The notes: generated by a model from the letters alone, not told the origin. DNA of 64,000 nt from Marivita sp. (GCF_022763305.1 NZ_JALEGT010000062.1:1-64000), one strand, 5' to 3'. Positions 25,082 through 34,345 are shown, counted from the stretch's first letter. A program made the numbers and translations.

Positions 25082-26764
25082 TCACGCGTAGTGCTTGCAA
25101 CGCGACATCTTGCCGATGCCAGGGTTGAAACTGTTCGTCGGGTCGATGGATTTGTAAAATTCCGCAAGGTCCGGCTTGGCCTTGTAGATATGGCCGACGT
25201 TATGCTCGGCAGGGTATTCCGCCCCGCGCTGGTCCAGCAATTCCAGCATTTCCGCCTTCAGCGCAGCAACATCCACACCCTTCTTCACGATGTAATCCTG
25301 ATGCAGCACGTGGCAGAAGAAGTGGCCATAGTAGAGCCGGTGTACCAGTTTGTCCGAGATATGCGCAGGCAACTGCTCCAGCCATGAGCGCTCGTTCCGC
25401 TTGAGCGCAATATCCAGCGCGAGGATGTCCTCGACCTCGTCACGATGCACATTCTGATAGCGGATCGCAGCACCAGCCGCCGCAAAGCGGTTTAATCCGG
25501 CCAGCTTGTCTTCGCGCGGGGTGCATTCAAAGAAATCGCCCTCGTGCTCGGCGAAGAAAGACTTGAGGAAACCCCGCGCCTCGCGCACACCCCCGTCCCG
25601 CATCTTGAGGATCAGGTGATGCTCGTACCGATCCCGGTATTCGGTCAGCCGCTTCGGCAAAAGCTTCGGCACCATGCGTGACACAAACTGCATGAACCGG
25701 TCCGTGAACCCGCGCGTCAGCGAAAGCTTGTTCAACCGGGCATCGACGGCACCTTTTATCGCAAAGAACATCGGCAGCTTGTCGGTGCCCAGCTTGTCGA
25801 TCATCAAAACCGTGTCTTTGCCGTAGGTCTCTGAAATATCGAAACACTCACGGTGCATGTATTCGCCGGACACCGGCAAACTCTCGAATTGTACAAGGAT
25901 ATGCCGCCGCAGATCGGTCAGCGCATCGGGATCATTCGTCCCGATATAGAAGGTCTGTTCGGTCTCATTGATCGGGTAGGTGTCCAGCCGCACTGCAAAG
26001 ACCGCCAGTTTCCCGGCACACCCAGCCGCCTCGTAAAGCCGCCGCTTGTCCGCGTTGAACCGCGCCGGGCTGTCCGCATCCACGTCGCGCACCAGCCTGT
26101 GGTATTCGGTATCCGAGGCGCGCTTTTTCGTCGGCTCCAGATCGGCCTCGCCAAAGTCGCCCCTCTGCACGCGGGTCAGGATCTCCTCCGGCGTATCTCC
26201 CAGCGCGACCCCCAGATGGTTGACCAACTCCAATTCACCGTCCGCAGTAATCCGCGCAAACAGCGACAGCTCGGTATAGCTCGGCCCCCGTTCGATCAGC
26301 GACCCACCGGAGTTGTTGCAAACGCCGCCGACGATGGACGCGCCGATACAGGACGATCCGATCACCGAATGGGGTTGTCGGCCCAAAGGCTTCAGCAGCT
26401 TTTCCAGGGCAAAGAGCGTCGCCCCGGGAAGGCTCACCACCTGCTCACCACCGCGCAAGGTGTGGATCGCATCCATCCGCCGCGTATTGATCAGAACCAC
26501 ATCGCGGTCATACGACCCCTTCGGCGTCGACCCTTCGGTCAGCCCGGTATTGGCCGCCTGCATAATGACGATCTTGTCCGCCGCCACACAGGCTTGCAGC
26601 ACCTGCCACTGTTCCAGAACCGTCGCAGGTTGCACCACGGCCAGCGCGTCGCCCTCACCCGAGCGGAAGCCCTTGCGGAACCGCTCGGTCTGCTTGGCGC
26701 CGGTCAGGACATGACGTGCCCCGACCACCGCGCGCAGGTCCTTCAGCAAGGATTCGTCCGTCAT
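25082..26764 (-). CDS. dld: Quinone-dependent D-lactate dehydrogenase
   Basis: A 560-residue membrane-associated FAD enzyme of the E. coli Dld type, oxidising D-lactate to pyruvate and reducing ubiquinone. The FAD-binding (VAO/PCMH) half includes MQAANTGLTEGSTP and IGASIVGGVCNNSGGS. The C-terminal Dld-specific membrane-binding domain runs from about residue 270 to the end, with GIGKMS near the C-terminus. The ATG at 26764 has an AAGGAG ribosome-binding site; the upstream extension is rejected. It is 23 bp downstream of the TRAP permease gene and so belongs to that operon. Confidence 0.94.
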   Translation of the reverse strand: MTDESLLKDLRAVVGARHVLTGAKQTERFRKGFRSGEGDALAVVQPATVLEQWQVLQACVAADKIVIMQAANTGLTEGSTPKGSYDRDVVLINTRRMDAIHTLRGGEQVVSLPGATLFALEKLLKPLGRQPHSVIGSSCIGASIVGGVCNNSGGSLIERGPSYTELSLFARITADGELELVNHLGVALGDTPEEILTRVQRGDFGEADLEPTKKRASDTEYHRLVRDVDADSPARFNADKRRLYEAAGCAGKLAVFAVRLDTYPINETEQTFYIGTNDPDALTDLRRHILVQFESLPVSGEYMHRECFDISETYGKDTVLMIDKLGTDKLPMFFAIKGAVDARLNKLSLTRGFTDRFMQFVSRMVPKLLPKRLTEYRDRYEHHLILKMRDGGVREARGFLKSFFAEHEGDFFECTPREDKLAGLNRFAAAGAAIRYQNVHRDEVEDILALDIALKRNERSWLEQLPAHISDKLVHRLYYGHFFCHVLHQDYIVKKGVDVAALKAEMLELLDQRGAEYPAEHNVGHIYKAKPDLAEFYKSIDPTNSFNPGIGKMSRCKHYA

Positions 26765-26787
26765 CGGCCTTCTCCTTCTCGCCCCGT

Positions 26788-28854
26788 TCAGTAAGCCACC
26801 GAAGGCAGCCACGTTGCAAGCCATGGCATGAAAAACACCAACGCCAGTCCGGTCAGCTGAAGAAGAACGAAGGGAACAACGCCCTTGTAGATATGCCCAA
26901 GATTGATTTCAGGCGGGCACACCCCCTTGAGGTAGAAGAGCGCAAATCCAACCGGCGGCGTCAGGAACGACGTCTGCAAGGTGACGGCCACAAGGATCAC
27001 GAACCAGACCAGTGCGGCCTCATCGACAACACCGTAGCCCGGAATATCCAACCCCAGCGCATTGATGATCGGGCGCATCAGCGGCAGCACGATCAGCGTG
27101 ATCTCGATCCAGTCAAGGACAAAGCCCAGCAGGAACACAATTCCAAGGATCACGATCACCGTGCCATTTGGCCCGAACCCGGTGCCAAGGATCATGTCCT
27201 CGATCAGTTGGTCCCCACCCAGTTCGCGCAGCACGTAGGAAAACACTGTGGCCCCAAGGAAGATCGCAAAGATATAGGCCGTGGTATTGAAGGTGGACTT
27301 CAGCACATTCACCAGCTTTTTCAGCGTCAGCTTGCGATACCCCAGCGCAAGCGCCGTCGCTCCAAGGGCCCCGATGCCAGACGCCTCGGTCGGCGTGGTG
27401 ATGCCGGCGAAGATCGACCCGAGAACCGCAAGGATCAAACCAAGCGTCGGCAGGATAGCCATCAGCACATCCTTCACAGCCGCCCAATCCGGGCGCACGG
27501 CGCCTTCAGGGGCCGGAGCGACCGACGGCTTCAGGTAAGAGATGACGAAGATATAGGTCAGGTACAGAACCCCGATCAGAACCCCCGGCAGCATCGCCGC
27601 CATGAAGAGATCCCCCACCGACAGCGCCATCTGGTCTGCCATGATCACCAGCATGATCGACGGCGGGATCAGAATGCCCAGCGTGCCCGAAGCCGCCACC
27701 ACACCAGTGCCCAGCATCGGCGAATATTTCTGCTCCACCATCGACGGCAGCGCCAGCACGCCCAGCAGAACCACGGACGCGCCGATGATCCCGGTCGAGG
27801 CCGCAAGAATGATCCCGATCATCGTCACCGTGATTGCCAGCCCGCCGCGCGTCCGTCCGAACAGGCGCTGCATCGAGGACATCAGCTTCTCGGCCACACC
27901 GGATTCGTCCAGCATCAACCCCATGAAGATGAACATCGGCAAGGCCACCAGAACCGCGTTCGACATGGTCGCATAGACCCGGTTAACGACCGCCCCAAGG
28001 CTCAGGTAATCCAGACCGATGAGGGTCTCCTCAAGCCCGGTCCAGTTCATCATCCCGTTGTCGAAGAGATACGCGACCCCGCAATAGAGCACGCCTGTCC
28101 CAGCCAACACCCAGGCCACCGGAAACCCGGTGAACAACAGCGCGATGAAGGTCAGGAACATGGCGATGACCAGCTTTTCCTCGGTCGTGTGCACAAGGAA
28201 CGTCAGTGACACCGCCAGCGCGGCAAAGCTCACAAGCGCCCACAGGATCAAACGCAGGTCCCGGCCCTGCCGTTCTTCCTCCCCCGCAACGAACAATGCA
28301 TGCACATCATGGATCAACCGCGCCAAAGCCGCGAAGGACAGCAGCACAAACGAGATCGGGATGATCGCCTTGAACGCCCAGCGCGCAGGCAAACCCGTCG
28401 GCGAAGACGACCGCTCGTTCACGCGCCAGCTTTCGTAGAAGTAATCCCACCCCTGATCGACCATCAGATAAAGGAACGGCGCGACAAGCGTCAGGATGCC
28501 CAGCACTTCGATGATCCGCTGCGCCCTGCGGCTCAGTTGCAGGTGCAGAATATCCACCCGCACATGGCTGTCCGTGACCAGCGCATAGGAGATGCCGACC
28601 ATTGTCACCAACCCGTAGAAATGCCACTGGATCTCATCAAGCTTGGGGAAGTTCTGGTTCAGCAGGTAGCGGAACAGCACCTGTGCAACGATGACCGCGA
28701 TCAGCAGGACATTCGCCCACATGACCACATGCCCCACGCCCTTGACCATCCTGTCGATCCCGACAGCCACGGTCTGCGCGTCCTTGTCCTCATGTTCGAG
28801 GATGTGTTCGTAGGTTTCGATCGGGTCTTCCATGGCTTTAAATGTCTCTGACAT
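26788..28854 (-). CDS. TRAP transporter fused permease, DctQ plus DctM
   Basis: A 688-residue integral membrane protein. The N-terminal third is a DctQ-type small subunit (four helices, about 40-220); the rest is a DctM large subunit with about 12 helices and motifs such as GILIPPSIMLVIMAD and ITTPTEASGIGALG. It would drive Na+-coupled uptake of the substrate delivered by the periplasmic DctP protein encoded upstream. ATG at 28854 is preceded by AGGAGG at seven bases. The downstream dld gene suggests lactate or a related 2-hydroxy/2-oxo acid as substrate. Confidence 0.93.
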   Translation of the reverse strand: MSETFKAMEDPIETYEHILEHEDKDAQTVAVGIDRMVKGVGHVVMWANVLLIAVIVAQVLFRYLLNQNFPKLDEIQWHFYGLVTMVGISYALVTDSHVRVDILHLQLSRRAQRIIEVLGILTLVAPFLYLMVDQGWDYFYESWRVNERSSSPTGLPARWAFKAIIPISFVLLSFAALARLIHDVHALFVAGEEERQGRDLRLILWALVSFAALAVSLTFLVHTTEEKLVIAMFLTFIALLFTGFPVAWVLAGTGVLYCGVAYLFDNGMMNWTGLEETLIGLDYLSLGAVVNRVYATMSNAVLVALPMFIFMGLMLDESGVAEKLMSSMQRLFGRTRGGLAITVTMIGIILAASTGIIGASVVLLGVLALPSMVEQKYSPMLGTGVVAASGTLGILIPPSIMLVIMADQMALSVGDLFMAAMLPGVLIGVLYLTYIFVISYLKPSVAPAPEGAVRPDWAAVKDVLMAILPTLGLILAVLGSIFAGITTPTEASGIGALGATALALGYRKLTLKKLVNVLKSTFNTTAYIFAIFLGATVFSYVLRELGGDQLIEDMILGTGFGPNGTVIVILGIVFLLGFVLDWIEITLIVLPLMRPIINALGLDIPGYGVVDEAALVWFVILVAVTLQTSFLTPPVGFALFYLKGVCPPEINLGHIYKGVVPFVLLQLTGLALVFFMPWLATWLPSVAY

Positions 28855-28922
28855 GACGGTGCCTCCTGTCCCTCGCCGGGCAGAAAAGACCCGGCGTCCA
28901 ATTCCGTAAAAAGCGACAAACA

Positions 28923-28956
28923 AATGAAAATGCGGCGTCCCGATCGGGGACGCCGC
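28923..28956 (-). promoter_or_regulatory. Hairpin between dctP and the TRAP permease gene
   Basis: GCGGCGTCCC (28932-28941) and GGGACGCCGC (28947-28956) form a 10-bp stem with a 5-nt loop, 12 nt after the dctP stop, followed on the minus strand by a T-rich but interrupted stretch. It is probably a partial terminator or 3' stabiliser that keeps the binding protein in excess over the permease. Confidence 0.7.
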
Positions 28957-28968
28957 GGCTGCTCACTC

Positions 28969-30021
28969 TTACTTGCGCGGCAGGAAGGCATTCTCTTTCC
29001 AGAGCGTGTAACCGTCCCGGAAATCGTTCATGTCCGCCAGAACCTTGGCAAAGAACTCGTTATTTGCAGCTTCTTCTTCAGCAACGGCGTTCCAGGTCTG
29101 CTCGAACGTATCCAGCATCTCCTGCGACCACTGCTTGATCTCGACACCGTTGTTTTCGACGTTGTCGATCAGCACGGCGTGCTGGATCGCTTCACCTTCG
29201 GCAAAACTGTCGGCCATCGACGCCTTGCACGCGTTTTCAATGATCGCCTTGTGCTGGTCCGAGGCCTCGTTCCAGACGTCCTTGTTGATCATCAACTCGA
29301 ACACGGTCGCCTGCTGGTGCCAGCCGGGGAAGTAGTTGTACTTGACCAGCTTGTGGAACCCGAGCCGCGCGTCGATGGCGGGCATAGAGAACTCGGTCGC
29401 GTCAATCGCGCCCTTTTCCAGTGCCGGGAAAATCTCACCACCCGGCAGAAGCGATGTCGCCACACCCAGCTTCTGCATGACCTTACCACCCAGACCGAAG
29501 AACCGCATCTTCAGCCCCTGCAGATCGGCGGGCGTGTTGATCTCCTTGGCGAACCAGCCCGACGTCTCCGGCGCGATGATCGCGCAGGGCAGAACGTGGA
29601 CGTTATAGCCCGCCTGATCGTACATTTCCTGATACAGGCTCATGCCGTTGCCGTAATAGAGCCACGCCATGTATTCACCCGCCTCGGGGCCGAAGGGCAC
29701 GGCCGAGAACAGCGGCGACGCGGGAATCTTGCCCGCCCAATACCCGGCGGTGGTGTAGCCCGAATTGATCTTCCCGGTGCTGACGGCGTCCAGAATTTCG
29801 AACGGATCGACCAGCTTGCCCGGCTCGTAGACCTTCATCTTGAGCGTCCCGCCCGACATCAGGTCCAACTGGTCCGCCACACGCGGGATCGGCGTGCCCA
29901 GACCCGGCAGCGCGGTCGAGAACGCGATCGGTGTCTTCAGCACAAGCTTGTCGGCGGCATGTGCAGCCGGGGCTGTCAGAACAGCCGCTGCCACGGCCAG
30001 GCTGGTGAGTACGTTTTTCAT
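28969..30021 (-). CDS. TRAP transporter substrate-binding protein (DctP family)
   Basis: A 350-residue periplasmic binding protein with a typical signal peptide (MKNVLTSLAVAAAVLTAPAA, cleavage after AHA at about 22). The family signature runs through the centre, with MRFFGLGGKVMQKLG and the ligand-site GAIDATEFSMP block near residue 205-215. It resembles binding proteins of the lactate/2-oxo acid (TakP-like) group more than C4-dicarboxylate DctP. Position in front of the permease and D-lactate dehydrogenase supports lactate as ligand. First gene of the operon, divergent from the GntR regulator. Confidence 0.9.
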   Translation of the reverse strand: MKNVLTSLAVAAAVLTAPAAHAADKLVLKTPIAFSTALPGLGTPIPRVADQLDLMSGGTLKMKVYEPGKLVDPFEILDAVSTGKINSGYTTAGYWAGKIPASPLFSAVPFGPEAGEYMAWLYYGNGMSLYQEMYDQAGYNVHVLPCAIIAPETSGWFAKEINTPADLQGLKMRFFGLGGKVMQKLGVATSLLPGGEIFPALEKGAIDATEFSMPAIDARLGFHKLVKYNYFPGWHQQATVFELMINKDVWNEASDQHKAIIENACKASMADSFAEGEAIQHAVLIDNVENNGVEIKQWSQEMLDTFEQTWNAVAEEEAANNEFFAKVLADMNDFRDGYTLWKENAFLPRK

Positions 30022-30342
30022 GTTTCCTCCTCGGGGTCGTCCGGTCTGTGCCGGGAAAAATCACCGGGACATCCACCCGGGATGCAGTGGTTCATATTAT
30101 TTACCACCCCTTGAAATCAACGATCTTGTAACCACTGTCCGCCAATCCCATCCGGAATACCGCGGTATGCCACAGCATCACAAAAAATATTTCGAAGAGT
30201 CATATTTCGCCAATTATCTGTTTTTGCTATCATTTGACTGCAACTCAGACCTGCGCCAAACGCATGGCTGCGACATTTTCGTTGCACACCCAAAAGGATC
30301 ACTTATTTTACCACTGAACGATCCAAGACCCTGGGAAGAGCC
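30022..30342. promoter_or_regulatory. Divergent control region of the lactate transporter and its GntR regulator
   Basis: A 321-bp AT-rich gap without a gene. It holds a perfect 12-bp palindrome, ATACCGCGGTAT (30157-30168), of the kind bound by GntR/FCD regulators, and a wider inverted repeat GTGGT/ACCAC (30087-30091, 30103-30107). The A/T-rich stretch 30181-30230 could hold the regulator promoter. No small ORF with a ribosome-binding site was seen. Confidence 0.5.
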
Positions 30343-31131
30343 ATGCCAAACTCCGTCGCAAACCTCTTCGGACCGGTCGGTCACGAATCGGTCGCGGACA
30401 CCATCGTCCACCACATCGAAGAGCTGATCGTCTCCGGTGTGCTCAAGGACGGCACCCGCCTGCCCTCGGAACGCACATTGGCGGACGAGATGAAAGTCTC
30501 GCGCCCCAAGGTGCGCGAGGCGCTCAAACGGCTCGAGGAAAACGGCCTGATCATCGTCCGCCACGGCGAAGGCAATTTCGTTGCCCCGCTCGTGGGGTCA
30601 GCCATGTCGCCCGCGCTTGTCGATCTCTACGCGCGCCATGTCACCGCGTTCGAAGATTATCTCGAATTCCGCCGCGAACAGGAAAGCTTTGCCGCCATGC
30701 TCGCCGCCGAACGCGCCACCGAGGAAGACCGGGACATGCTGAAAAGCATCATTCGCGAACTCGAAGAGGCCCATGCCCAAGGCAAGTCCGAAGCATCACG
30801 CGATGCCGATGTCCGCTTTCACGCGGCCATCGTCGATGCCAGCCACAACTCGCTCATGGTGCACACCATGTCCGCGATCTATCAGCTCATGGCACGCAAC
30901 GTGTTCTACAACCGGGATTTCCTGCGCGCCATCGACGGCACAGGCGAGATGCTGCTGGACCAGCACAAGCGCATCGCGGATGCGATCATCCGCGGCAAGA
31001 CGGACGAAGCGGCAGATGCCGCCGCCGATCACATCGACTTCGTTGCGCGCAGTTTCCGCGTCGGACGCGCGCAGGACCGACGCGAAACCGTCTCGCGCCG
31101 CCGCAAAGCCCTGCTCAACATGCGCGCCTAA
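30343..31131 (+). CDS. GntR-family regulator with FCD ligand domain (LldR/PdhR-like)
   Basis: A 262-residue transcription factor. The winged helix-turn-helix (about 13-80) carries LPSERTLADEMKVSRPKVREALKRLEENG, and the all-alpha FCD effector domain (about 95-235) has the metal-ligand pattern with FHAAIVDASHN and a late HxxI. It is divergent from the TRAP-dld operon and is the natural candidate for its lactate- or pyruvate-responsive regulator. The neighbouring pdh operon could also be a target, as for PdhR. The effector is not shown by sequence. Confidence 0.88.
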   Translation: MPNSVANLFGPVGHESVADTIVHHIEELIVSGVLKDGTRLPSERTLADEMKVSRPKVREALKRLEENGLIIVRHGEGNFVAPLVGSAMSPALVDLYARHVTAFEDYLEFRREQESFAAMLAAERATEEDRDMLKSIIRELEEAHAQGKSEASRDADVRFHAAIVDASHNSLMVHTMSAIYQLMARNVFYNRDFLRAIDGTGEMLLDQHKRIADAIIRGKTDEAADAAADHIDFVARSFRVGRAQDRRETVSRRRKALLNMRA

Positions 31132-31919
31132 GCCGCGCGCGCCAGACGCAGGTCCAGAGGCGTGCGGCTCATCCCCTGATGCGACAGACAGACAAGCCCA
31201 TCCGGCGCAATCGCCGTCCAGACCAGCGTTTCGGCATCGAGCGGCTCTGACGCCAGAATCCAGCCACCCTCCCGCGTTTCCGCAGCATAAAGGCTCGGCG
31301 CGCGGGCATCGCTGGCATGACGGAAGGCATAGATTGCCTCACCATCCGACATGACACAGGTCAGGCGCACGGCCTCTTCGCACCCCTGCCCGTAGCAACT
31401 GTGCGCCTGCAACAGTGCCACCACAGCCTGCACCGCCTTTGCCGGATCGCGCTCCAGCCCATGCGCCATCAATAGAAGGAAAATAAGTTCGGAATCCGTC
31501 GTCCCCCGCCGTGCAAGGTACAACTCATCCGGCAACAGCGCCTCCAACGGACGCCGGATGCGGTCGATGTCGGGCACCTGCCCATTATGCATGAACGACC
31601 AACGCCGATGTGCAAACGGATGACAGTTAAGCCGCGTGGTCTCGCCCGTGGTGGACGCCCGCACATGCGCCAGAAACAGCGGCGACCGGATCATCTTGCA
31701 CAGGCTCAGCAGGTTGCCGTCCGACCATGCGGGCAGGACATCGCGATACAACCCCGGCCCTTCGCCCTCGGCGTACCACGCAAAACCGAACCCATCGCCC
31801 TGCACCGCCAGCTTCGCCTCATTGGCGTGCTGGCTCTGCTCCAGCAGCGAATGCGCCGGGTCCACGACAACATGCGCAATCGGAACCGCAGGCCCCAGAT
31901 AGGCCGCAAGGCGACACAT
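31128..31919 (-). CDS. Class II glutamine amidotransferase (YafJ/EgtC-like)
   Basis: A 263-residue Ntn-hydrolase fold protein. The nucleophile is Cys2, exposed after removal of Met1 (MCRLAAYLG). The glutamine-site motifs HVRASTTGETTRLNCHPF and FMHNGQV (near 87-112) are intact. No synthetase partner domain is present, so the acceptor of the ammonia is unknown; YafJ and EgtC are the closest known types and no ergothioneine genes are nearby. Stop codons overlap the convergent GntR gene by four bases. A small DUF6356-like gene lies two bases upstream in the same operon. Confidence 0.88.
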   Translation of the reverse strand: MCRLAAYLGPAVPIAHVVVDPAHSLLEQSQHANEAKLAVQGDGFGFAWYAEGEGPGLYRDVLPAWSDGNLLSLCKMIRSPLFLAHVRASTTGETTRLNCHPFAHRRWSFMHNGQVPDIDRIRRPLEALLPDELYLARRGTTDSELIFLLLMAHGLERDPAKAVQAVVALLQAHSCYGQGCEEAVRLTCVMSDGEAIYAFRHASDARAPSLYAAETREGGWILASEPLDAETLVWTAIAPDGLVCLSHQGMSRTPLDLRLARAA

Positions 31920-31921
31920 GC

Positions 31922-32176
31922 TCAGTGTCCGGCGCTGGTATGCCGCGCTTCGATCCGCGCGTGCATCTGGCGGATCATCCGGCTGGCCGTGGTCTCGAAC
32001 AGCGGCGGGATCACCGCATGGATCAGCGCCGCCATCGACGCCAGAAACAACCGCCCGGCAAAACCAAACGCAAACCCCGCATGCTGTAGGTAGGTTTCGT
32101 TCACGCTGGCGGGATGGTCGATGAACCCCCGCAGAAAGCCGGGGCGCGCTGCGGTATCGGTGTCTTGAAGGGCCAT
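31922..32176 (-). CDS. Small DUF6356-like protein
   Basis: An 84-residue protein with the HPASVNETYLQHAGFAFGFA pattern, a hydrophobic helix (about 36-62) and a short basic tail. These are features of DUF6356, a small membrane-associated family of unknown function. It ends two bases before the class II amidotransferase start and is likely co-transcribed with it. An ATG start with a weak ribosome-binding site is assumed. Confidence 0.6.
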   Translation of the reverse strand: MALQDTDTAARPGFLRGFIDHPASVNETYLQHAGFAFGFAGRLFLASMAALIHAVIPPLFETTASRMIRQMHARIEARHTSAGH

Positions 32177-32233
32177 GAGATGCTCCGTGTTTCCTTGCCT
32201 GTCACCAGAGTGCCAAACAATTACAGAGCGTGC

Positions 32234-32271
32234 TTCCCAATTTTCACCTGCTGAAAATCCTAAATTGGGAA
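32234..32271. repeat. Long inverted repeat downstream of xth
   Basis: TTCCCAATTT (32234-32243) and AAATTGGGAA (32262-32271) pair over 10 bp. A nested stem TTTTCA/TGAAAA occupies the centre and competes with it. It lies 52 nt beyond the xth stop on the minus strand and may end or stabilise that transcript; a weaker AAGGTG/CACCTT stem lies between. Confidence 0.55.
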
Positions 32272-32323
32272 ATCTGCACGAAATACGCGAGGAAGGTGAG
32301 AAATCATCACACCTTTGCGGGTA

Positions 32324-33112
32324 TCACAGATCAAACGTCGCAAACACCGGAGCATGATCGCTGGGCTGGTCCCACCCCCGCGCATCCCGCAGGATCCGGC
32401 TGGAATGCGCCGCGTTGGAAATGTCCGGCGTCGCCCAAACGTGGTCCAACCGCCGTCCCTTGTCAGCCGCATCCCAATCCTTCGCGCGGTAGCTCCACCA
32501 GGAATACAGCAATCCTTCCGGAATATCCTGACGGGTCACATCCACCCAACGCCCCGCATCCTGCGTTTCGCCGAAATGCACAACCTCGATGGGCGTATGG
32601 CTCACCACCTTGAGGAGTTGCTTGTGCGACCAGACATCATCCTCGCGCGGCGCGATGTTGAGATCCCCCACCAGAATGGCCTTCTCCGGCCGTTCCGCAT
32701 GGAACCAGTCCCGCATCTCGGTCAGGTAATCCAGCTTCTGCCCAAACTTCTCGTTCACCTCCCGGTCCGGCACATCGCCGCCAGCAGGCACGTAAAAATT
32801 GTGGATCGTCACCCCGTTCTCAAGCCGTCCCGCCACATGCCGCGCATGGCCAAGGCCCGCAAAATCCTTGTCACCCACATCCTCGATCGGAAGCTTCGAC
32901 AGGATGGCAACGCCATTATACCCCTTCTGCCCCCGCGCGATCATGTGGCCATAGCCCAGTGCCTGGAATTGCTCCATCGGGATCTTCTCGACCGGGCTCT
33001 TGCACTCCTGCAGGCACAGCACATCCGGCGCTTCCTCAGCCATCAGCTTGGCCACCAGCCCTTCGCGCAGACGGACCGAATTGATGTTCCAGGTGGCAAG
33101 GGTGAAGGGCAT
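32324..33112 (-). CDS. xth: Exodeoxyribonuclease III family AP endonuclease
   Basis: A 262-residue EEP-fold nuclease of the ExoIII/APE type, cleaving DNA at abasic sites. Motifs in order: TWNINSVRLR at the N-terminus, LQECK (metal-binding Glu), YNGVAIL, LVGDLNIAP (catalytic Asp/Asn), RRLDHVWAT and the terminal SDHAPVF with the catalytic His. ATG at 33112 is selected since the fold begins at once and GGAG is nine bases upstream; the long in-frame extension to 33502 lies over the LysR gene and is rejected. Confidence 0.93.
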   Translation of the reverse strand: MPFTLATWNINSVRLREGLVAKLMAEEAPDVLCLQECKSPVEKIPMEQFQALGYGHMIARGQKGYNGVAILSKLPIEDVGDKDFAGLGHARHVAGRLENGVTIHNFYVPAGGDVPDREVNEKFGQKLDYLTEMRDWFHAERPEKAILVGDLNIAPREDDVWSHKQLLKVVSHTPIEVVHFGETQDAGRWVDVTRQDIPEGLLYSWWSYRAKDWDAADKGRRLDHVWATPDISNAAHSSRILRDARGWDQPSDHAPVFATFDL

Positions 33113-33193
33113 GAGCGGCATCTCCGGCACAGGGGTTGAGGTCGCCAGACACTGCCCCCGCACGGCTCGGGTCGCAACCCGGAAACCACCACG

Positions 33194-33225
33194 AAAAAAC
33201 GCCCCGGCTATGGCATCCGGGGCGT
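33194..33225 (-). terminator. Intrinsic terminator of the LysR gene
   Basis: On the minus strand a 9-bp stem (ACGCCCCGG at 33199-33207 with CCGGGGCGT at 33217-33225) is followed by a T-run (33194-33199), 36 nt after the LysR stop. Confidence 0.9.
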
Positions 33226-33260
33226 CAAGGTGGTCTGCGAACAGACGAGGGAGGATCGGA

Positions 33261-34166
33261 TTACCAGTCCTTCGGACCTTTGTCGGCAAATTGATGCACA
33301 AGGAAATCGATGAAGGCGCGCACCTTGGGCTGGGTGAACCGGCCCGGCGGATACACCGCGTAGATGCCCTGCGTGTCGATGGGCAGATCCGGGATCGCAT
33401 CCTCGACCAGCCCCTTGTCCATCGCATCGGCATAAAGGAACGACGGCAGATAGGCGATGCCCAGACCCGCCACGCAGGCATTGAGCAGGGATTGCCCGTC
33501 ATTCACCGAAAGCCAGCCCGCCGTGCGGATCTGGCGCTTCTCGCCAGAGGGCGCCGTCACCTTCCATACATTACCGCTCGACTGGTTCGAGTAGTGCAAA
33601 AGCTTGTGTTCGTTCAGATCGTCGATCCGGCGCGGGCGGCCGTATTTCTCGAAATAGGACGGTGCCGCGATCATCCGTTTCGTGGTCTCGGTCAGCTTCC
33701 GCGCGCGCAGCGTGCTATCTTCCAGCTCGCCGATCCGCACCGCCATGTCGAAGCCCTCGGAAATCAGCTCAACATACCGGTTGTTCAGAACCATGTTCAC
33801 GGTGATGTCCGGGAAATCCGACAGGAATTCACCCAGCACAGGCGACAGATGGTTCACACCGAAATCGGTCGCCACACTGATCCGCAGCAGCCCGGACGGT
33901 GCCGATTGCATCGACGTCACCAGCGCGTCAGCCTCGCCTGCATCGTTCAGCACCCGTCGCGCCCGGTCGTAATATGCCAGACCGATCTCGGTCGGGCTGA
34001 CACGGCGTGTCGTCCGGTTCAGCAGACGTGCCCCAAGACGGGCCTCGAGCGCGGAGACATGCTTCGAGACAGCGGACTTGGAAATCCCCATCTTCTTGGC
34101 CGCGTCGGTAAAGCCGCCTTGATCCACAACCGTGGCAAAGGCCTCCATTTCGGTAAGACGGTCCAT
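33261..34166 (-). CDS. LysR-family transcriptional regulator
   Basis: A 301-residue LysR regulator. The N-terminal winged helix (1-60) includes FTDAAKKMGISKSAVSKHVSALEARLG, and the effector domain (about 90-295) starts with LLRISVATDFGVNHL. The target is unknown. It is divergent from a DUF4399 gene, with a 214-bp shared upstream region carrying an 18-bp dyad (34297-34314). LysR proteins of this close type often control a nearby oxidoreductase or pirin gene, but no direct neighbour fits. Confidence 0.9.
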   Translation of the reverse strand: MDRLTEMEAFATVVDQGGFTDAAKKMGISKSAVSKHVSALEARLGARLLNRTTRRVSPTEIGLAYYDRARRVLNDAGEADALVTSMQSAPSGLLRISVATDFGVNHLSPVLGEFLSDFPDITVNMVLNNRYVELISEGFDMAVRIGELEDSTLRARKLTETTKRMIAAPSYFEKYGRPRRIDDLNEHKLLHYSNQSSGNVWKVTAPSGEKRQIRTAGWLSVNDGQSLLNACVAGLGIAYLPSFLYADAMDKGLVEDAIPDLPIDTQGIYAVYPPGRFTQPKVRAFIDFLVHQFADKGPKDW

Positions 34167-34296
34167 ACGTGTTCCTCGTGTTTCGTCAAACCGGGTATGG
34201 CGGTCAAATCAGGCGCGACTTGGGCACTCTGCAGACAATATCTGGGTTTTGTTGGGCAATGTCGTGCAGACGGAAACGGCTTTTGCCACGCCCTGC

Positions 34297-34314
34297 GCAC
34301 AACCGTGATTGTGC
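34297..34314. promoter_or_regulatory. Dyad in the LysR/DUF4399 divergent region
   Basis: GCACAA (34297-34302) and TTGTGC (34309-34314) with a 6-nt centre: a candidate operator, possibly of the LysR protein, placed upstream of the DUF4399 gene. Confidence 0.4.
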
Positions 34315-34345
34315 AAACCGACACGCGCGCCCTATCTTTGACGCA

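Noticed and set aside
30187-30209. Direct repeat ATATTTCG (30187 and 30202)
   Set aside because: Two 8-mers in an AT-rich intergenic region 15 bp apart are expected by chance and match no known site.
32324-33502. xth starting at 33502 (392 residues)
   Set aside because: The extension would overlap the LysR gene on the same strand and is not part of the ExoIII fold, which begins right at the ATG at 33112.
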